Shown here: piece after piece, positions 17,706 to 28,064 of the stretch
How positions within the stretch are numbered: the stretch's first letter is position 1
Layout: every line of letters starts with the position of its first letter
NCBI GenBank assembly: GCA_037478835.1
Contig: JBBFLV010000009.1
Location: 1 to 64,000 of the forward strand
Source of the DNA: 630D-37 sp037478835
Lineage (GTDB): Bacteria > Chloroflexota > Anaerolineae > Anaerolineales > Villigracilaceae
Direction: 5' to 3'
Length of the DNA stretch: 64,000 nucleotides
Program-made: the position numbers and the translations under genes
The notes under the pieces: generated by a model
What the model saw: the letters and a program-made list of their open reading frames with translations, nothing else
The model's database searches: none
Told to the model about the DNA's origin: nothing

Positions 17706-18710
17706 GTGACAAAAATTTTTAATCTTCTATTGCTGGTGATTTTGATGCTTTCTTGTCTTTCAGAACCCACCACGCCGATGGGTGCACATCCATCCATAAC
17801 CGCAGCTCCTACTGTTATAGTTAGTACGCCCTTTCAGACTTTTGATACGGGAAGAATTGCTTTCTTAAGGTCAAGCTTCGTGTACCTTGCAAAGGCGGAT
17901 GGTACTTCTCCTGCCTTAATTCATGCTTTTGAAATACCTGTCCCTATGTTTTCTTTATCCCCTGATGGCAAAAAAATCGCGTATTTTCATGATAACTATT
18001 TGTATGTAAAAGACATCCCTTCGGGAGTGGTAAATACATGGAATGCTGAAAAAATGGGGAGCATTGGCGGCAAATTGTTGTGGTCACCGAATGGCGAAAA
18101 AATTGCATTTGCTTGTTCTACTCCTGAAATGCCCTTCAATTCGATTTGTCTGGTAGAAAGAAATGGAAAAGTCGAATATGTGATGACAAAAGAAAACATA
18201 GAAGGGGAACAAATCCGCCCTGATTACTTCGTTGAACTGCAAGATTGGAGCAGAGATGGCCAAACTCTTGTTCTACTTTATTATTCACCTACGGGAAAAG
18301 GGGAAAAGCAAGATTTCAGGGTGTATTTTTATGATTTGGTTTCTGCCAGTTTACAGCTTGTCTTCGATTCTACGAAACAGAGAACAGTTTTTCAGGTTAG
18401 AGACGTAAGGGTATCTCCAGATAAAGATAAACTTCTAATATCCGGTTTAAATAACAACTTTTTGTACAGAGTATTCGTAGTAAAAATTGAAGATAATGAA
18501 ATAATTCCACTAGAGTTGGATGGATGGCCTAACGCATCCTATACCGATCCGGTTTGGAGTGATGAAGCATGCTGTTACTATGTGCACGTGCAACAGGCGA
18601 ATTCACAACGCACCTTGCTGGTCGATTTATCCGGAAAGGTCCTGTTAAGTCTAGAGATAGAGGGGATTGTGTTTCAATTCATTAGTGGGAAAAACACCCA
18701 TAGACCGTGA
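17706..18710 (+). CDS. TolB-like beta-propeller lipoprotein
   Basis: A 334-residue protein with a lipoprotein signal ending in LMLSC, a short Thr/Pro linker, and WD40-like/TolB propeller repeats: FSLSPDGKKIAYF, LLWSPNGEKIAFAC, DWSRDGQTLVLLY, RVSPDKDKLLISG. Start choice: GTG at 17706 with AGGAG eight bases upstream puts the signal peptide at the very N terminus; the longer frame back to 17619 adds unlikely sequence. It should sit outside the membrane as a binding or scaffold protein. It shares its AT-rich composition with the two genes before it. No specific partner is evident. Confidence 0.8.
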   Translation: MTKIFNLLLLVILMLSCLSEPTTPMGAHPSITAAPTVIVSTPFQTFDTGRIAFLRSSFVYLAKADGTSPALIHAFEIPVPMFSLSPDGKKIAYFHDNYLYVKDIPSGVVNTWNAEKMGSIGGKLLWSPNGEKIAFACSTPEMPFNSICLVERNGKVEYVMTKENIEGEQIRPDYFVELQDWSRDGQTLVLLYYSPTGKGEKQDFRVYFYDLVSASLQLVFDSTKQRTVFQVRDVRVSPDKDKLLISGLNNNFLYRVFVVKIEDNEIIPLELDGWPNASYTDPVWSDEACCYYVHVQQANSQRTLLVDLSGKVLLSLEIEGIVFQFISGKNTHRP

Positions 18711-18852
18711 TTGCTTAAGATTCACTAGCGAAGTCAACAAATGATTCCGGCTACCGAGAGATGCCGACCTAGCCACCGAAGTTACGTTAAGTATTGGCCA
18801 CCGAGATGTGTAGACACTCGGCATTCGCTCTAAGATGCCAAGTTCTCCGAAC

Positions 18853-20787
18853 TCAGCGGCAACCCTCGCCGTAGTCAATCGCCTCCAGATTCCAAAGGGG
18901 GCTGGTAGCCGTGGGATCGAGATTAAGGTTACACAGATCCGGGCGCGAGACGGCGATCCGTGGGCGCGGGTAAAGTGGAATGGCCGGGAGCTGGGTGGCA
19001 AAGAGCTGCTGCAACTTCAGATAGGCATCCCGATAGCTCGACTCTTCGGGCAGGGATTGTAGCGCTTGTTGACAGAGTGCATCATATTCGGCGCTTTGAA
19101 AGCCTTGGACATTGGCGCCGATCCAGTGATTTTGCGCATTCGGCACCTGATCGCTCATGAAGTTGCGGCAGGTGGCTTCCAGCGTGCCGCCGATGGCGTA
19201 TTGTGCCAGGTCAAAGCGGCGGCCAAAGAGCAGACCCTGCGGCCCTTCGGCATAGAATTCCTGCGCCGGGTGGAAATTGAGCTGTACGCCGATGCCACAG
19301 GCCTGTAGCGAAGCGCTCAGGATTTCGGCGACCTGTCGGCGCTGCAGGGCCTGGGTGGTGTCGTAGCGCAGGATCAGCTCCGTTCCGTCCGGCACGTTGG
19401 GAACACCGTAGGCGCGCCGCGGCGTGGATGGGTTTTGATCGTGATCGTGCCAGCCGATGCTCTCTAGGAGCCTTTTGCCGGCTTCCGGATTATAGGGATA
19501 GGTGCTCAAATTGGGAGCAAGGATGGGATGACCCGGCGGGAAGAAGCTATCGGCGACCTGGGTGGTATCGAAGAGCACTTCCTTCACCGCGCGCGACCGA
19601 TCCAAGCACAAGGCCAGCGCCTGGCGGAAGCGCACATCGCCGAAGAAATCGGGACGGTCGTATTGCGGGGGTGTATAGCCGTCATCGTAGGTGGCCGGGC
19701 GCAATCCCAGCCCAAGCCACTCGATGACCGGGGTCTGAGCCGTCCACAGGCGAACTTTGCCCTCGGCTTCCAGGGAGCGCAATAGCCCCACCTGACCTTC
19801 CAGCGGCAGGGTGGGGTCGAGGAGATCGCATTCGCCGGCGACGAGCGCGCCGATGGCCTGATTGACATCGTTGAAAAAGCGGAAAGTGATGGTATCCAGA
19901 TGCGGCAATCCCTGGCGGGCGCGGAAATACGAGGGATTCTTGCGCAGGGTGATCGATTCGCCGGGGCGCCAGTCCTGGATGACGTAAGGACCGTAACCCA
20001 GCGGTGTGCGGCTGACTACATCTAGGGTGGGCAGTTCAGAGGGATTGTAGTCTTTCCAAGCGTGTTCGGGCAGGGGAAGCCAGAAGTTTTCCACGTAGGC
20101 GGGATCGATGAAGCCGGGTTTCCCCACCCATTCGACCGTTTGCTCATCGAGCGCTTTGTAGGATTCGGTGCGATCGAGCAGGTAGGCATGGATGACATCT
20201 TTCTGCGCCAGCGCCAGGTTATAAGCGAAGACGGAATCGGCAGCGGTGACCGGGGCGCCATCCGACCAGTAGACATCTTTGGCGATCTTGAAGGTGACGC
20301 GGAGACGCTCCATGCTCACCGCGGCCTGACCATCCCAAGTGACGGCGCAGGTGGCATTGCGGCAGCCGGCCGGCAGGTAGCGCACACCCGGCGCCAGCGG
20401 GCGCACCTGACCTTCGGCATCGACGATCTCGGTGCCGCGGCGTGGCGTGGTCTTTTCGATCTTTGCATCGCCATCCTGAAGCGAGGGGATTTTTTGCAGG
20501 ATGATCGGAGTGTAGATGTAGTTCAGGCGCTCGGCGGGGCTATCGTAGAGGGCGGAGAGCACGCTCCGGGCGGCGGCGTTTAGGCGGGCTAAGGGGTAGA
20601 GGGTGTTCGGTTCCTGGCCCAAGCAAATGGTGAGCGTGCGGGGCGCGGCAGTTGCGGTGGCGGAGGGAGCCGGAGAAGGCAGGACGGGGCCCGAGGTCCC
20701 TCCCTGCTCTGCGGGGGGCGAAGCGACGGGCAGGCAGGCGGCCAAGAGCAGGAGGAGAAGCCAAAGCAGCACCCCAGCGCGTTTCAT
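18853..20787 (-). CDS. Peptide ABC transporter substrate-binding lipoprotein (SBP family 5)
   Basis: A 644-residue extracytoplasmic solute-binding protein of the DppA/OppA class. The signal peptide ends in a lipobox LLLLAAC, followed by a Pro/Ser/Thr/Ala linker and the family core (TFKIAKDVYWSDGAPVTAADSVFAY, RFRQALALCLDRSRAV). It is longer than typical DppA (about 530) because of insertions in the middle. The ATG at 20787 follows a G-rich ribosome site. The gene lies 14 bp after the ATPase gene, as the last of three. The matching permeases are not in the window. Confidence 0.88.
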   Translation of the reverse strand: MKRAGVLLWLLLLLLAACLPVASPPAEQGGTSGPVLPSPAPSATATAAPRTLTICLGQEPNTLYPLARLNAAARSVLSALYDSPAERLNYIYTPIILQKIPSLQDGDAKIEKTTPRRGTEIVDAEGQVRPLAPGVRYLPAGCRNATCAVTWDGQAAVSMERLRVTFKIAKDVYWSDGAPVTAADSVFAYNLALAQKDVIHAYLLDRTESYKALDEQTVEWVGKPGFIDPAYVENFWLPLPEHAWKDYNPSELPTLDVVSRTPLGYGPYVIQDWRPGESITLRKNPSYFRARQGLPHLDTITFRFFNDVNQAIGALVAGECDLLDPTLPLEGQVGLLRSLEAEGKVRLWTAQTPVIEWLGLGLRPATYDDGYTPPQYDRPDFFGDVRFRQALALCLDRSRAVKEVLFDTTQVADSFFPPGHPILAPNLSTYPYNPEAGKRLLESIGWHDHDQNPSTPRRAYGVPNVPDGTELILRYDTTQALQRRQVAEILSASLQACGIGVQLNFHPAQEFYAEGPQGLLFGRRFDLAQYAIGGTLEATCRNFMSDQVPNAQNHWIGANVQGFQSAEYDALCQQALQSLPEESSYRDAYLKLQQLFATQLPAIPLYPRPRIAVSRPDLCNLNLDPTATSPLWNLEAIDYGEGCR

Positions 20788-20801
20788 CGTTTCCCCCCTT
20801 C

Positions 20802-21770
20802 TCATTCAATTAACCAACAGGCGGCGCTGTGACCCGGAGCCACTTCGCGCAGGGAAGGTTCCTCCTGACTGCAGATCTCTTTTGCCCACGGACAGCGAGG
20901 GTGGAAACGGCAACCGCGCGGTGGGTTGAGCGGGCTGGGGACATCGCCTTTTAGGATGATGCGTTCGCGGCGGATTTTCGGGTTGGGGATGGGGATGGCG
21001 GAGAGCAGGGCTTTGGTATAAGGATGGAGGGGGGCGCGGAAGATTTCTTCGCGCGGGGCGATTTCGACGATCTTGCCCAGGTACATGACGGCGACGCGGT
21101 TGGAGATGTGTTCGACGACGCTAAGGTTGTGCGCGATGAAGAGGTAGGTGAGGCCGAATTCCTGCTGGAGGTCTTTGAGGATGTTGAGTACCTGGGATTG
21201 GATGGAGACATCCAGGGCGGAAACCGGTTCATCGCAGACGATGAATTTGGGGCGCAGCGCCAGGGCGCGGGCGATGCCGATGCGTTGACGCTGGCCGCCG
21301 GAGAATTCATGGGGGTAGCGCCGGGCGTGGTAACTTTCCAGGCCGACCTTGCGGAGCATTTCGAGCATGATCTCGTAGCGCTCTTGGGGAGTGCCGATAT
21401 TGTGAATGTGCAGGCCTTCCATGATCGATTCGCCGATCGGCAGGCGCGGGTCGAGGGAGCCGTAGGGGTCCTGGAAGATGATCTGCATGTTGCGGCGCAG
21501 GGCTTTGAGCGCTTTGCCCCGCAGGCGGAGCACATCTTGACCTTCAAAGAGCACCTGGCCGGAGGTCGGTTCGATCAGGCGCAGGATGGAACGTCCGATG
21601 GTGGTTTTGCCGCATCCCGATTCGCCGACCAGGCCGAGGGTTTCGCCTTCGTAGACGGTGAAGGAGACATCGTCCACGGCCTTGACCTGGCCGACGACGC
21701 GCTGCAGGAGGCCGGCACGGACGGGGAAGTAGGTTTTCAGGTTTTTGACTTCGAGAAGGGGTTGGGCCAT
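20802..21770 (-). CDS. Oligopeptide ABC transporter ATP-binding protein (DppF/OppF-like)
   Basis: An import ATPase of 322 aa with Walker A GESGCGKTT, signature FSGGQRQRIGIARAL, Walker B FIVCDEPVSALD and the C-terminal oligopeptide-transport extension with Cys-rich RGCRFHPRCPWAKEIC, a Cys motif typical of this subfamily. It pairs with the upstream DppD-like subunit. The ATG at 21770 lies six bases after the stop of that gene; an overlapping TTG at 21779 is possible but less likely. Confidence 0.9.
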   Translation of the reverse strand: MAQPLLEVKNLKTYFPVRAGLLQRVVGQVKAVDDVSFTVYEGETLGLVGESGCGKTTIGRSILRLIEPTSGQVLFEGQDVLRLRGKALKALRRNMQIIFQDPYGSLDPRLPIGESIMEGLHIHNIGTPQERYEIMLEMLRKVGLESYHARRYPHEFSGGQRQRIGIARALALRPKFIVCDEPVSALDVSIQSQVLNILKDLQQEFGLTYLFIAHNLSVVEHISNRVAVMYLGKIVEIAPREEIFRAPLHPYTKALLSAIPIPNPKIRRERIILKGDVPSPLNPPRGCRFHPRCPWAKEICSQEEPSLREVAPGHSAACWLIE

Positions 21771-21775
21771 TCTCT

Positions 21776-22816
<1,041 letters not shown>

Positions 22817-22935
22817 AGGTTTGTCCGAGGCTGGGATGCCTAATTTTACCATGTTGAATTGACAGAATTGACCGATTAAAACGGGCATAGTCCTGTGGTC
22901 GCTCGCGAGATCGTCGACGTTGCGCTTGACGGCGC

Positions 22936-23505
22936 TCAGCGGCGCAGAATAGGAACCGGGCGTGCAGGGGTTTCGGGGGATTCGGTGGGGTAGCCCAGGA
23001 AGAAGAGGGCTTCCGGCTGCCAGCTTTCCGGCAGGTCGAGGGCCTGCCGCGTTTCCTGCTGGGCATAGAGTGGCCAGCAGATCCAGTTTCCACCCAGGCC
23101 GAGGGCATGGGCGGCCAGTAGAAGTTGTAACCCGGCCGCGGCCACGGATTGGATGCCCATCAGGTCTTCTTCCAGACGGTCGGCGCGACGGGCGGTGCGA
23201 TCGCGGCAAAGCAGAATGGCGACCGGCGCTTCCAGTAATCGGCGCGTGGAACGGAGGACGCGTGCCTGGATTTCGCTTTCCGGAGCTCCTTCGAGGCGCA
23301 TGTCGCGTTGCATGGCGCCGGTGAGCGCTTCGGCCAGCGTTTGACGGGCGGTGGCGGTTTCCAAGATCACAAAGCGCCAGGGCTGTAGGTTGTGCGCCGA
23401 AGGGGCGTAGACGGCCACGCTCAGGATGCGTTCGACGATCTCCGGATCAACCGGATCAGGGCGGAAGCGCCGTATGGTGCGACGGGTGGTGAGGAGTTCG
23501 AGCAT
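22936..23505 (-). CDS. Nitroreductase-family FMN oxidoreductase
   Basis: A 189-residue nitroreductase with the N-terminal RRTIRRF motif, the FMN-phosphate region APSAHNLQPWRFV, and LGGNWICWPLY with the central GxGxxW-like element. The same fold forms the C-terminal half of FbiB, which reduces dehydro-F420-0. With cofC, cofD and an F420-type LLM enzyme on the same strand just upstream, a role in F420 maturation is plausible. A general NAD(P)H:flavin nitroreductase remains possible. It lacks the CofE ligase domain. Confidence 0.82.
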   Translation of the reverse strand: MLELLTTRRTIRRFRPDPVDPEIVERILSVAVYAPSAHNLQPWRFVILETATARQTLAEALTGAMQRDMRLEGAPESEIQARVLRSTRRLLEAPVAILLCRDRTARRADRLEEDLMGIQSVAAAGLQLLLAAHALGLGGNWICWPLYAQQETRQALDLPESWQPEALFFLGYPTESPETPARPVPILRR

Positions 23506-23519
23506 TTTAGTCGATTAGC

Positions 23520-23672
23520 CGGGTAGTCGGGTAGTCGGATGGTTGGATGGTTGGATGGTCGGGTGGTACGGTCTACAGTCCACGGTCTACGGTCCATGGT
23601 CTACGGTCCACGGTCCACGGTCTACGGTCCACCGTCCACGGTCCACGGTCTACGGTCCACCGTCCACGGTCA
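23520..23672. repeat. Octamer (6 units) followed by heptamer (15 units) tandem array
   Basis: Six 8-bp units (CGGGTAGT, CGGATGGT, TGGATGGT variants; 23520-23567) pass without a gap into exactly fifteen 7-bp units of ACGGTCY (23568-23672). The last unit includes the sua5 stop codon. Units vary at positions 2, 3 and 7 only. It is the longest clean heptamer array in the window and resembles the short tandemly repeated heptamers known from cyanobacteria in style, not in sequence. Confidence 0.92.
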
Positions 23673-24722
23673 TACCCGAATGATCCTTCCTTGGGCAGCG
23701 CGGTAGAGGCGATCCCAGATGGTCAGCCCCAATTCTTGACGAGGGAAGGTGCGCGCCAGGATGATCTCCACGCCTTTTTCTTCGAGTTGACGCAGAGCGG
23801 CGAAGAGATTGCGCCCGATGGTTTGCAGATCGCCGCGCGGACCGAGGGAGAGCACTTCGCAGCCGGGAAGGCGGAGGGCTTCCTGCTCTTCGTCCACGGT
23901 GAGCAAGCCGACGCGGCGCCCCTGGCGCAGGTATTCTGCAGCAGTTTTTCGCATAGCCAATATAAGGGACTCACCTTCGCCTTCAAAGAGGAGCAACAAG
24001 GCATGAGGCGCATAGTGGCGCAACATCTGCCCCGGCGATTCGGCGGCTTGCGCTTCCGGGTGGTAGCGCAGCTGCAGCTCCACTTCCGGCACGAAGGGGC
24101 GCAGGGTCTCCAGCGGGATGCCCCCTGGGCGCAGGATGAGCGGCGGGGAGGTGGTCAGGTCGAGCACGGTGGATTCCAGCCCGATGAAGGTCGGGCCGCC
24201 ATCGAGGATCAGCTCGATGCGCCCGTGCAGATCGGCGTAGACGTGTTGGGCGGTGGTTGGGCTGGTGTGACCGAACAGGTTGGCGCTCGGCGCGGCGATC
24301 GGCACGCCGCTGAGGCGGATCAGGGCCTGGGCAATCGGGTGCGAGGGCCAGCGCACGGCCACTTTTTCACCGCCGGCAGTCACCTCCAAAGGGATGACGG
24401 CGCTCTTTTGCAGGACGAAGGTCAAAGGTCCGGGCCAGAAGTGCCGTGCCAACTCCAGCGCCAGGGGTGGGATTTCGCGCGTTACCTGTTCCAGCTGCTC
24501 GAAGTCGGCGATGTGCACGATCAGGGGATCGGTGGTCGGGCGACCTTTGGCGCGAAAGATGGCGCGCACGGCTTCGGCATCCAGGGCATTGGCGCCCAGG
24601 CCGTAGACCGTTTCCGTCGGGAAGGCGACCAGTTTCCCGGCGCGGATCAATTCTGCGGCCTTTTGCAGGGCCGCAGAGTCGGGACGATCGGGGTGGACTT
24701 TCAGGATGCGGGTGCGCGGCAC
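23670..24722 (-). CDS. sua5: L-threonylcarbamoyladenylate synthase
   Basis: A full-length Sua5-type enzyme (350 aa): N-terminal YrdC domain with AFPTETVYGLGANAL, KGRPTTDPLIVHI and the SAPSANLFGHTSPT region, then a linker and the C-terminal Sua5 domain (LLTVDEE..., ILARTFPRQELGLTIWDRLYRAA). It makes threonylcarbamoyl-AMP from Thr, bicarbonate and ATP for tRNA t6A37. tsaE and tsaB for the next step lie in the window near 37 kb; tsaD is not seen. The gene sits between the LLM enzyme (11 bp) and the repeat array. Confidence 0.93.
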   Translation of the reverse strand: MPRTRILKVHPDRPDSAALQKAAELIRAGKLVAFPTETVYGLGANALDAEAVRAIFRAKGRPTTDPLIVHIADFEQLEQVTREIPPLALELARHFWPGPLTFVLQKSAVIPLEVTAGGEKVAVRWPSHPIAQALIRLSGVPIAAPSANLFGHTSPTTAQHVYADLHGRIELILDGGPTFIGLESTVLDLTTSPPLILRPGGIPLETLRPFVPEVELQLRYHPEAQAAESPGQMLRHYAPHALLLLFEGEGESLILAMRKTAAEYLRQGRRVGLLTVDEEQEALRLPGCEVLSLGPRGDLQTIGRNLFAALRQLEEKGVEIILARTFPRQELGLTIWDRLYRAAQGRIIRV

Positions 24723-24733
24723 GCCGACCTCGT

Positions 24734-25732
<999 letters not shown>

Positions 25733-25741
25733 GCTCTCTCC

Positions 25742-26362
25742 TTATGGGAAGGGTAGGGTGGATGGTGAGATCTGCCGGAACAATGCCAGGTCTCGCACAT
25801 CGTCCAAGTCAAAGGCGACTCGATCGAGGAAGAGGATCTCCAACCGAGCGCCGGCCTGACGGGCCTGTTCACAGTGACGATGGAAGGAATTTTCGCCGAA
25901 TTCGTAGGAGATCAGCCCCGGTGGGGAAACGAACAGGGCGTTGGTGCCGCGCAAATGCCGATCGGGCACGATCACCACCACCGGCGGGTTTTGCCCATGT
26001 TCCAGAATGCGCTCGATATCCTCGCGTTCCAGCAAGGGCAGGTCGGTGGGGAGGATCAGCACGCCCTCGGTGTAGCGCTCTTTCGCTAAAAAGGTGGCGC
26101 GCGCCAGCGCCGGGTTGAGGCCGGACGTGCTCCCTTCGCGCAGGGTGCGGGCGCCGTGCTTGCGCGCCAGGCTGAGCACGGCCGGGTCCGGGCTGGTCAC
26201 CAGCACGTGTTCGATGCGCGGTCGCAAATCTTGCAATACCTGTAAGGTATGGACCAGCAGTTGCCGGTTCAATTCGGCACGTGTGTTTTCCTCGAGGACT
26301 TTTGCCAGGCGGGTTTTTCCGCTTCGTAAGGATTTTGCCGGGATAATCGCCCAAAGGGTCAT
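25742..26362 (-). CDS. cofC: 2-phospho-L-lactate (phosphoenolpyruvate) guanylyltransferase
   Basis: A small nucleotidyltransferase (206 aa) of the CofC/FbiD family that activates phospholactate or phosphoenolpyruvate with GTP for F420 synthesis. The N terminus WAIIPAKSLRSGKTRLA, GLNPAL, VLILPTDLPLLEREDI and GTNALFVSPP are the family's conserved blocks. The ATG overlaps the cofD stop as ATGA. Sequence upstream of 26362 in the same frame belongs to cofD in another frame, so the start is clear. Confidence 0.93.
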   Translation of the reverse strand: MTLWAIIPAKSLRSGKTRLAKVLEENTRAELNRQLLVHTLQVLQDLRPRIEHVLVTSPDPAVLSLARKHGARTLREGSTSGLNPALARATFLAKERYTEGVLILPTDLPLLEREDIERILEHGQNPPVVVIVPDRHLRGTNALFVSPPGLISYEFGENSFHRHCEQARQAGARLEILFLDRVAFDLDDVRDLALFRQISPSTLPFP

Positions 26363-27306
26363 GGCTCTCGCAGAAAGTTTAACACATCTTCGGCCAATCG
26401 GCGACGGTCGGTTTCCGTGCGCATCAGCGTTTGGGTGACGAGCACGCGGATTCCCATGGCCGCAATGGCCTCTTGCAGGGGCGCATCCACCTGATCGATC
26501 ACAAAGTGGGTTAGGAGAGATCGGTAATACTCGGCGACGGCCAGCGCCGAAGGGGAGATGCCCAGCTCGGCGAACATCTTCGCCGCCGGACCTTTGACCG
26601 CCTGCCCACCGATGATCGGGGAAACGGCGATCACCGGCAAACCGCTCGGAATATGGCGAGCATAGATCGACAGGATGGGATCGATGCTGACCCAGGGGTT
26701 GGAGGGGCAAAGGATCAAAGCCTGCGCCTGAGCCAGGGCTTCGAGCGCCTGCGGGACGGGACGGGCGGTTGCCGCGCCCTCGAAGCGGAAGCCGCGCACC
26801 CGTGGCTTGCAGGCATATTTGACGAAGTATTCCTGAAATGGGAGATCCCCGTATTCTTCCGTGTGAACGACGGTGCGTACGGCATCGTCGCTCATCGGCA
26901 GGATGCGGTGCTCGATCCCCCAGGCGCGGCAGAAATCCTGCGTGATCTGCGTCAGCGATTCGCCGTTGCGCAAGCGGCGGGTGCGTTCCAGGTGGGTGCC
27001 CAGGTCACGATCGCCTAAGCGGAACCAATCCGGGCCGCCCAGCCGACGCACGTTTTCCAGCGCCTGCCAGGTCTCATCGCGGCGTCCCCAGCCGGTCTCC
27101 GGGTTGGCCAGGCCGGCCAGCGTGTAACAGACGGTATCCAGATCGGGGCAGATGGTGAGGCCGAAATGCTCAAAGTCATCGCCGGTGTTGACGATCACGG
27201 TCAGCGCGGTGGGAGGCAGGATTTGCGCCAGCCCATGAACCAGCTTGGCGCCGCCCACCCCCCCGGCAAAGGCGACGTAATGGGGTGCAGAAGCGTTCGG
27301 GTTCAC
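26359..27306 (-). CDS. cofD: 2-phospho-L-lactate transferase
   Basis: CofD/FbiA (315 aa) transfers the phospholactyl or phosphoenolpyruvyl group to the deazaflavin Fo. The N-terminal AFAGGVGGAKLVHGL and VNTGDDFEHFGLTICPDLDTVCY motifs, LGDRDLGTHLER and the later CPSNPWVSIDPIL are diagnostic. Start is GTG, one base after the rex stop codon. With cofC it forms the core of F420 assembly; the Fo synthase genes cofG/cofH and ligase cofE are not in the window. Confidence 0.93.
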   Translation of the reverse strand: MNPNASAPHYVAFAGGVGGAKLVHGLAQILPPTALTVIVNTGDDFEHFGLTICPDLDTVCYTLAGLANPETGWGRRDETWQALENVRRLGGPDWFRLGDRDLGTHLERTRRLRNGESLTQITQDFCRAWGIEHRILPMSDDAVRTVVHTEEYGDLPFQEYFVKYACKPRVRGFRFEGAATARPVPQALEALAQAQALILCPSNPWVSIDPILSIYARHIPSGLPVIAVSPIIGGQAVKGPAAKMFAELGISPSALAVAEYYRSLLTHFVIDQVDAPLQEAIAAMGIRVLVTQTLMRTETDRRRLAEDVLNFLREP

Positions 27307-27307
27307 G

Positions 27308-27928
27308 CTAGAGATAATACGTCATGTGCTGCAAATGCATGGCCGGATCGACGTGCTCGATATACACGCCGGGCGGAACGTTGATATGGGTCGGAGCGTA
27401 ATTCAGAATGGCGCGCACCCCGGCCTTCACCAGCTGATCGGCGACCTCCTGCGCCGCGGACGCCGGCACCACCAGCATAGCCACCTGAATGCCGGCCTCG
27501 CGGATGATCTCCACCATGTTCGCCGCATCTTGGATGACGAAATCCCCCAGCGGCTTGCCGATCTTGTTCGGATCGTTATCGAAGACCATCTTGATCTGGA
27601 ATCCCCGGTTGCGGAAGCCCTGGTAGTTCACCAGTGCCCGCCCCAGGTCGCCTGCGCCGATCAACGCCACATCCCAGGTGCGATCCACTTTGAGGATCTG
27701 GCGCAATTTCTGGATCAGGAAGGGGATCGGATAGCCCATTCCCTGTTTGCCGAACTCGCCGAACTGCGAAATATCCTTGCGGATTTGGGCCGCCGAAACG
27801 CCGACGATATCGCCCAGCTCCTGGGAAGAGATCGTCTGCCGTCCGGCCTCGTGCAGGCGTTCCAGGGTGCGCAAATAGAGGGGCAACCGGCCAACGATGA
27901 TGTCGGGCACGTTTTCTCTGCTTGCCAT
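27308..27928 (-). CDS. rex: Redox-sensing transcriptional repressor Rex
   Basis: Rex (206 aa) binds DNA when NAD+ is high and releases it on NADH. The N-terminal winged helix is IVGRLPLYLRTLERL and SAAQIRKDISQFGEFGKQGMGYP, and the Rossmann core begins VALIGAGDLGRALVNY. The C-terminal helix for domain swapping is present. The ATG at 27928 has GGGAGG five bases upstream; the in-frame extension to 28021 reaches the palindromic repeat and was rejected. It is the first gene of the cofD-cofC-LLM-sua5 row. No convincing TTGTGAA-type Rex site was found in its own upstream region. Confidence 0.95.
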   Translation of the reverse strand: MASRENVPDIIVGRLPLYLRTLERLHEAGRQTISSQELGDIVGVSAAQIRKDISQFGEFGKQGMGYPIPFLIQKLRQILKVDRTWDVALIGAGDLGRALVNYQGFRNRGFQIKMVFDNDPNKIGKPLGDFVIQDAANMVEIIREAGIQVAMLVVPASAAQEVADQLVKAGVRAILNYAPTHINVPPGVYIEHVDPAMHLQHMTYYL

Positions 27929-28012
27929 ACTGCCTCCCGCGAGAGTATCGGATGCGCTAAATTTACCACGAAACCGGCATTTTGTGGGAAAGGGAACGAA
28001 TAGCGTACAATA

Positions 28013-28040
28013 GTAGGACAAGCGCTAGCGTTTGTCCTAC
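28013..28040. repeat. 28-nt palindrome upstream of rex
   Basis: An inverted repeat with 14-bp arms and one G-T mismatch, centred on GCTAGC (arms GTAGGACAA... and ...TTGTCCTAC). Core and orientation match the 775-796 palindrome. It lies between rex and the next minus-strand ATPase gene, so it could act on the 3' end of the ATPase transcript. Confidence 0.75.
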
Positions 28041-28064
28041 GGCCACCGGAGAGGACTTTGACAA

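Noticed and set aside
23520..23672. CRISPR array
   Set aside because: Units are 7-8 bp and directly adjacent with no spacers; no cas1/cas2 nearby.
27929..28064. Rex operator upstream of rex
   Set aside because: No TTGTGAA-N4-TTCACAA-like palindrome; only the dispersed palindrome is present.
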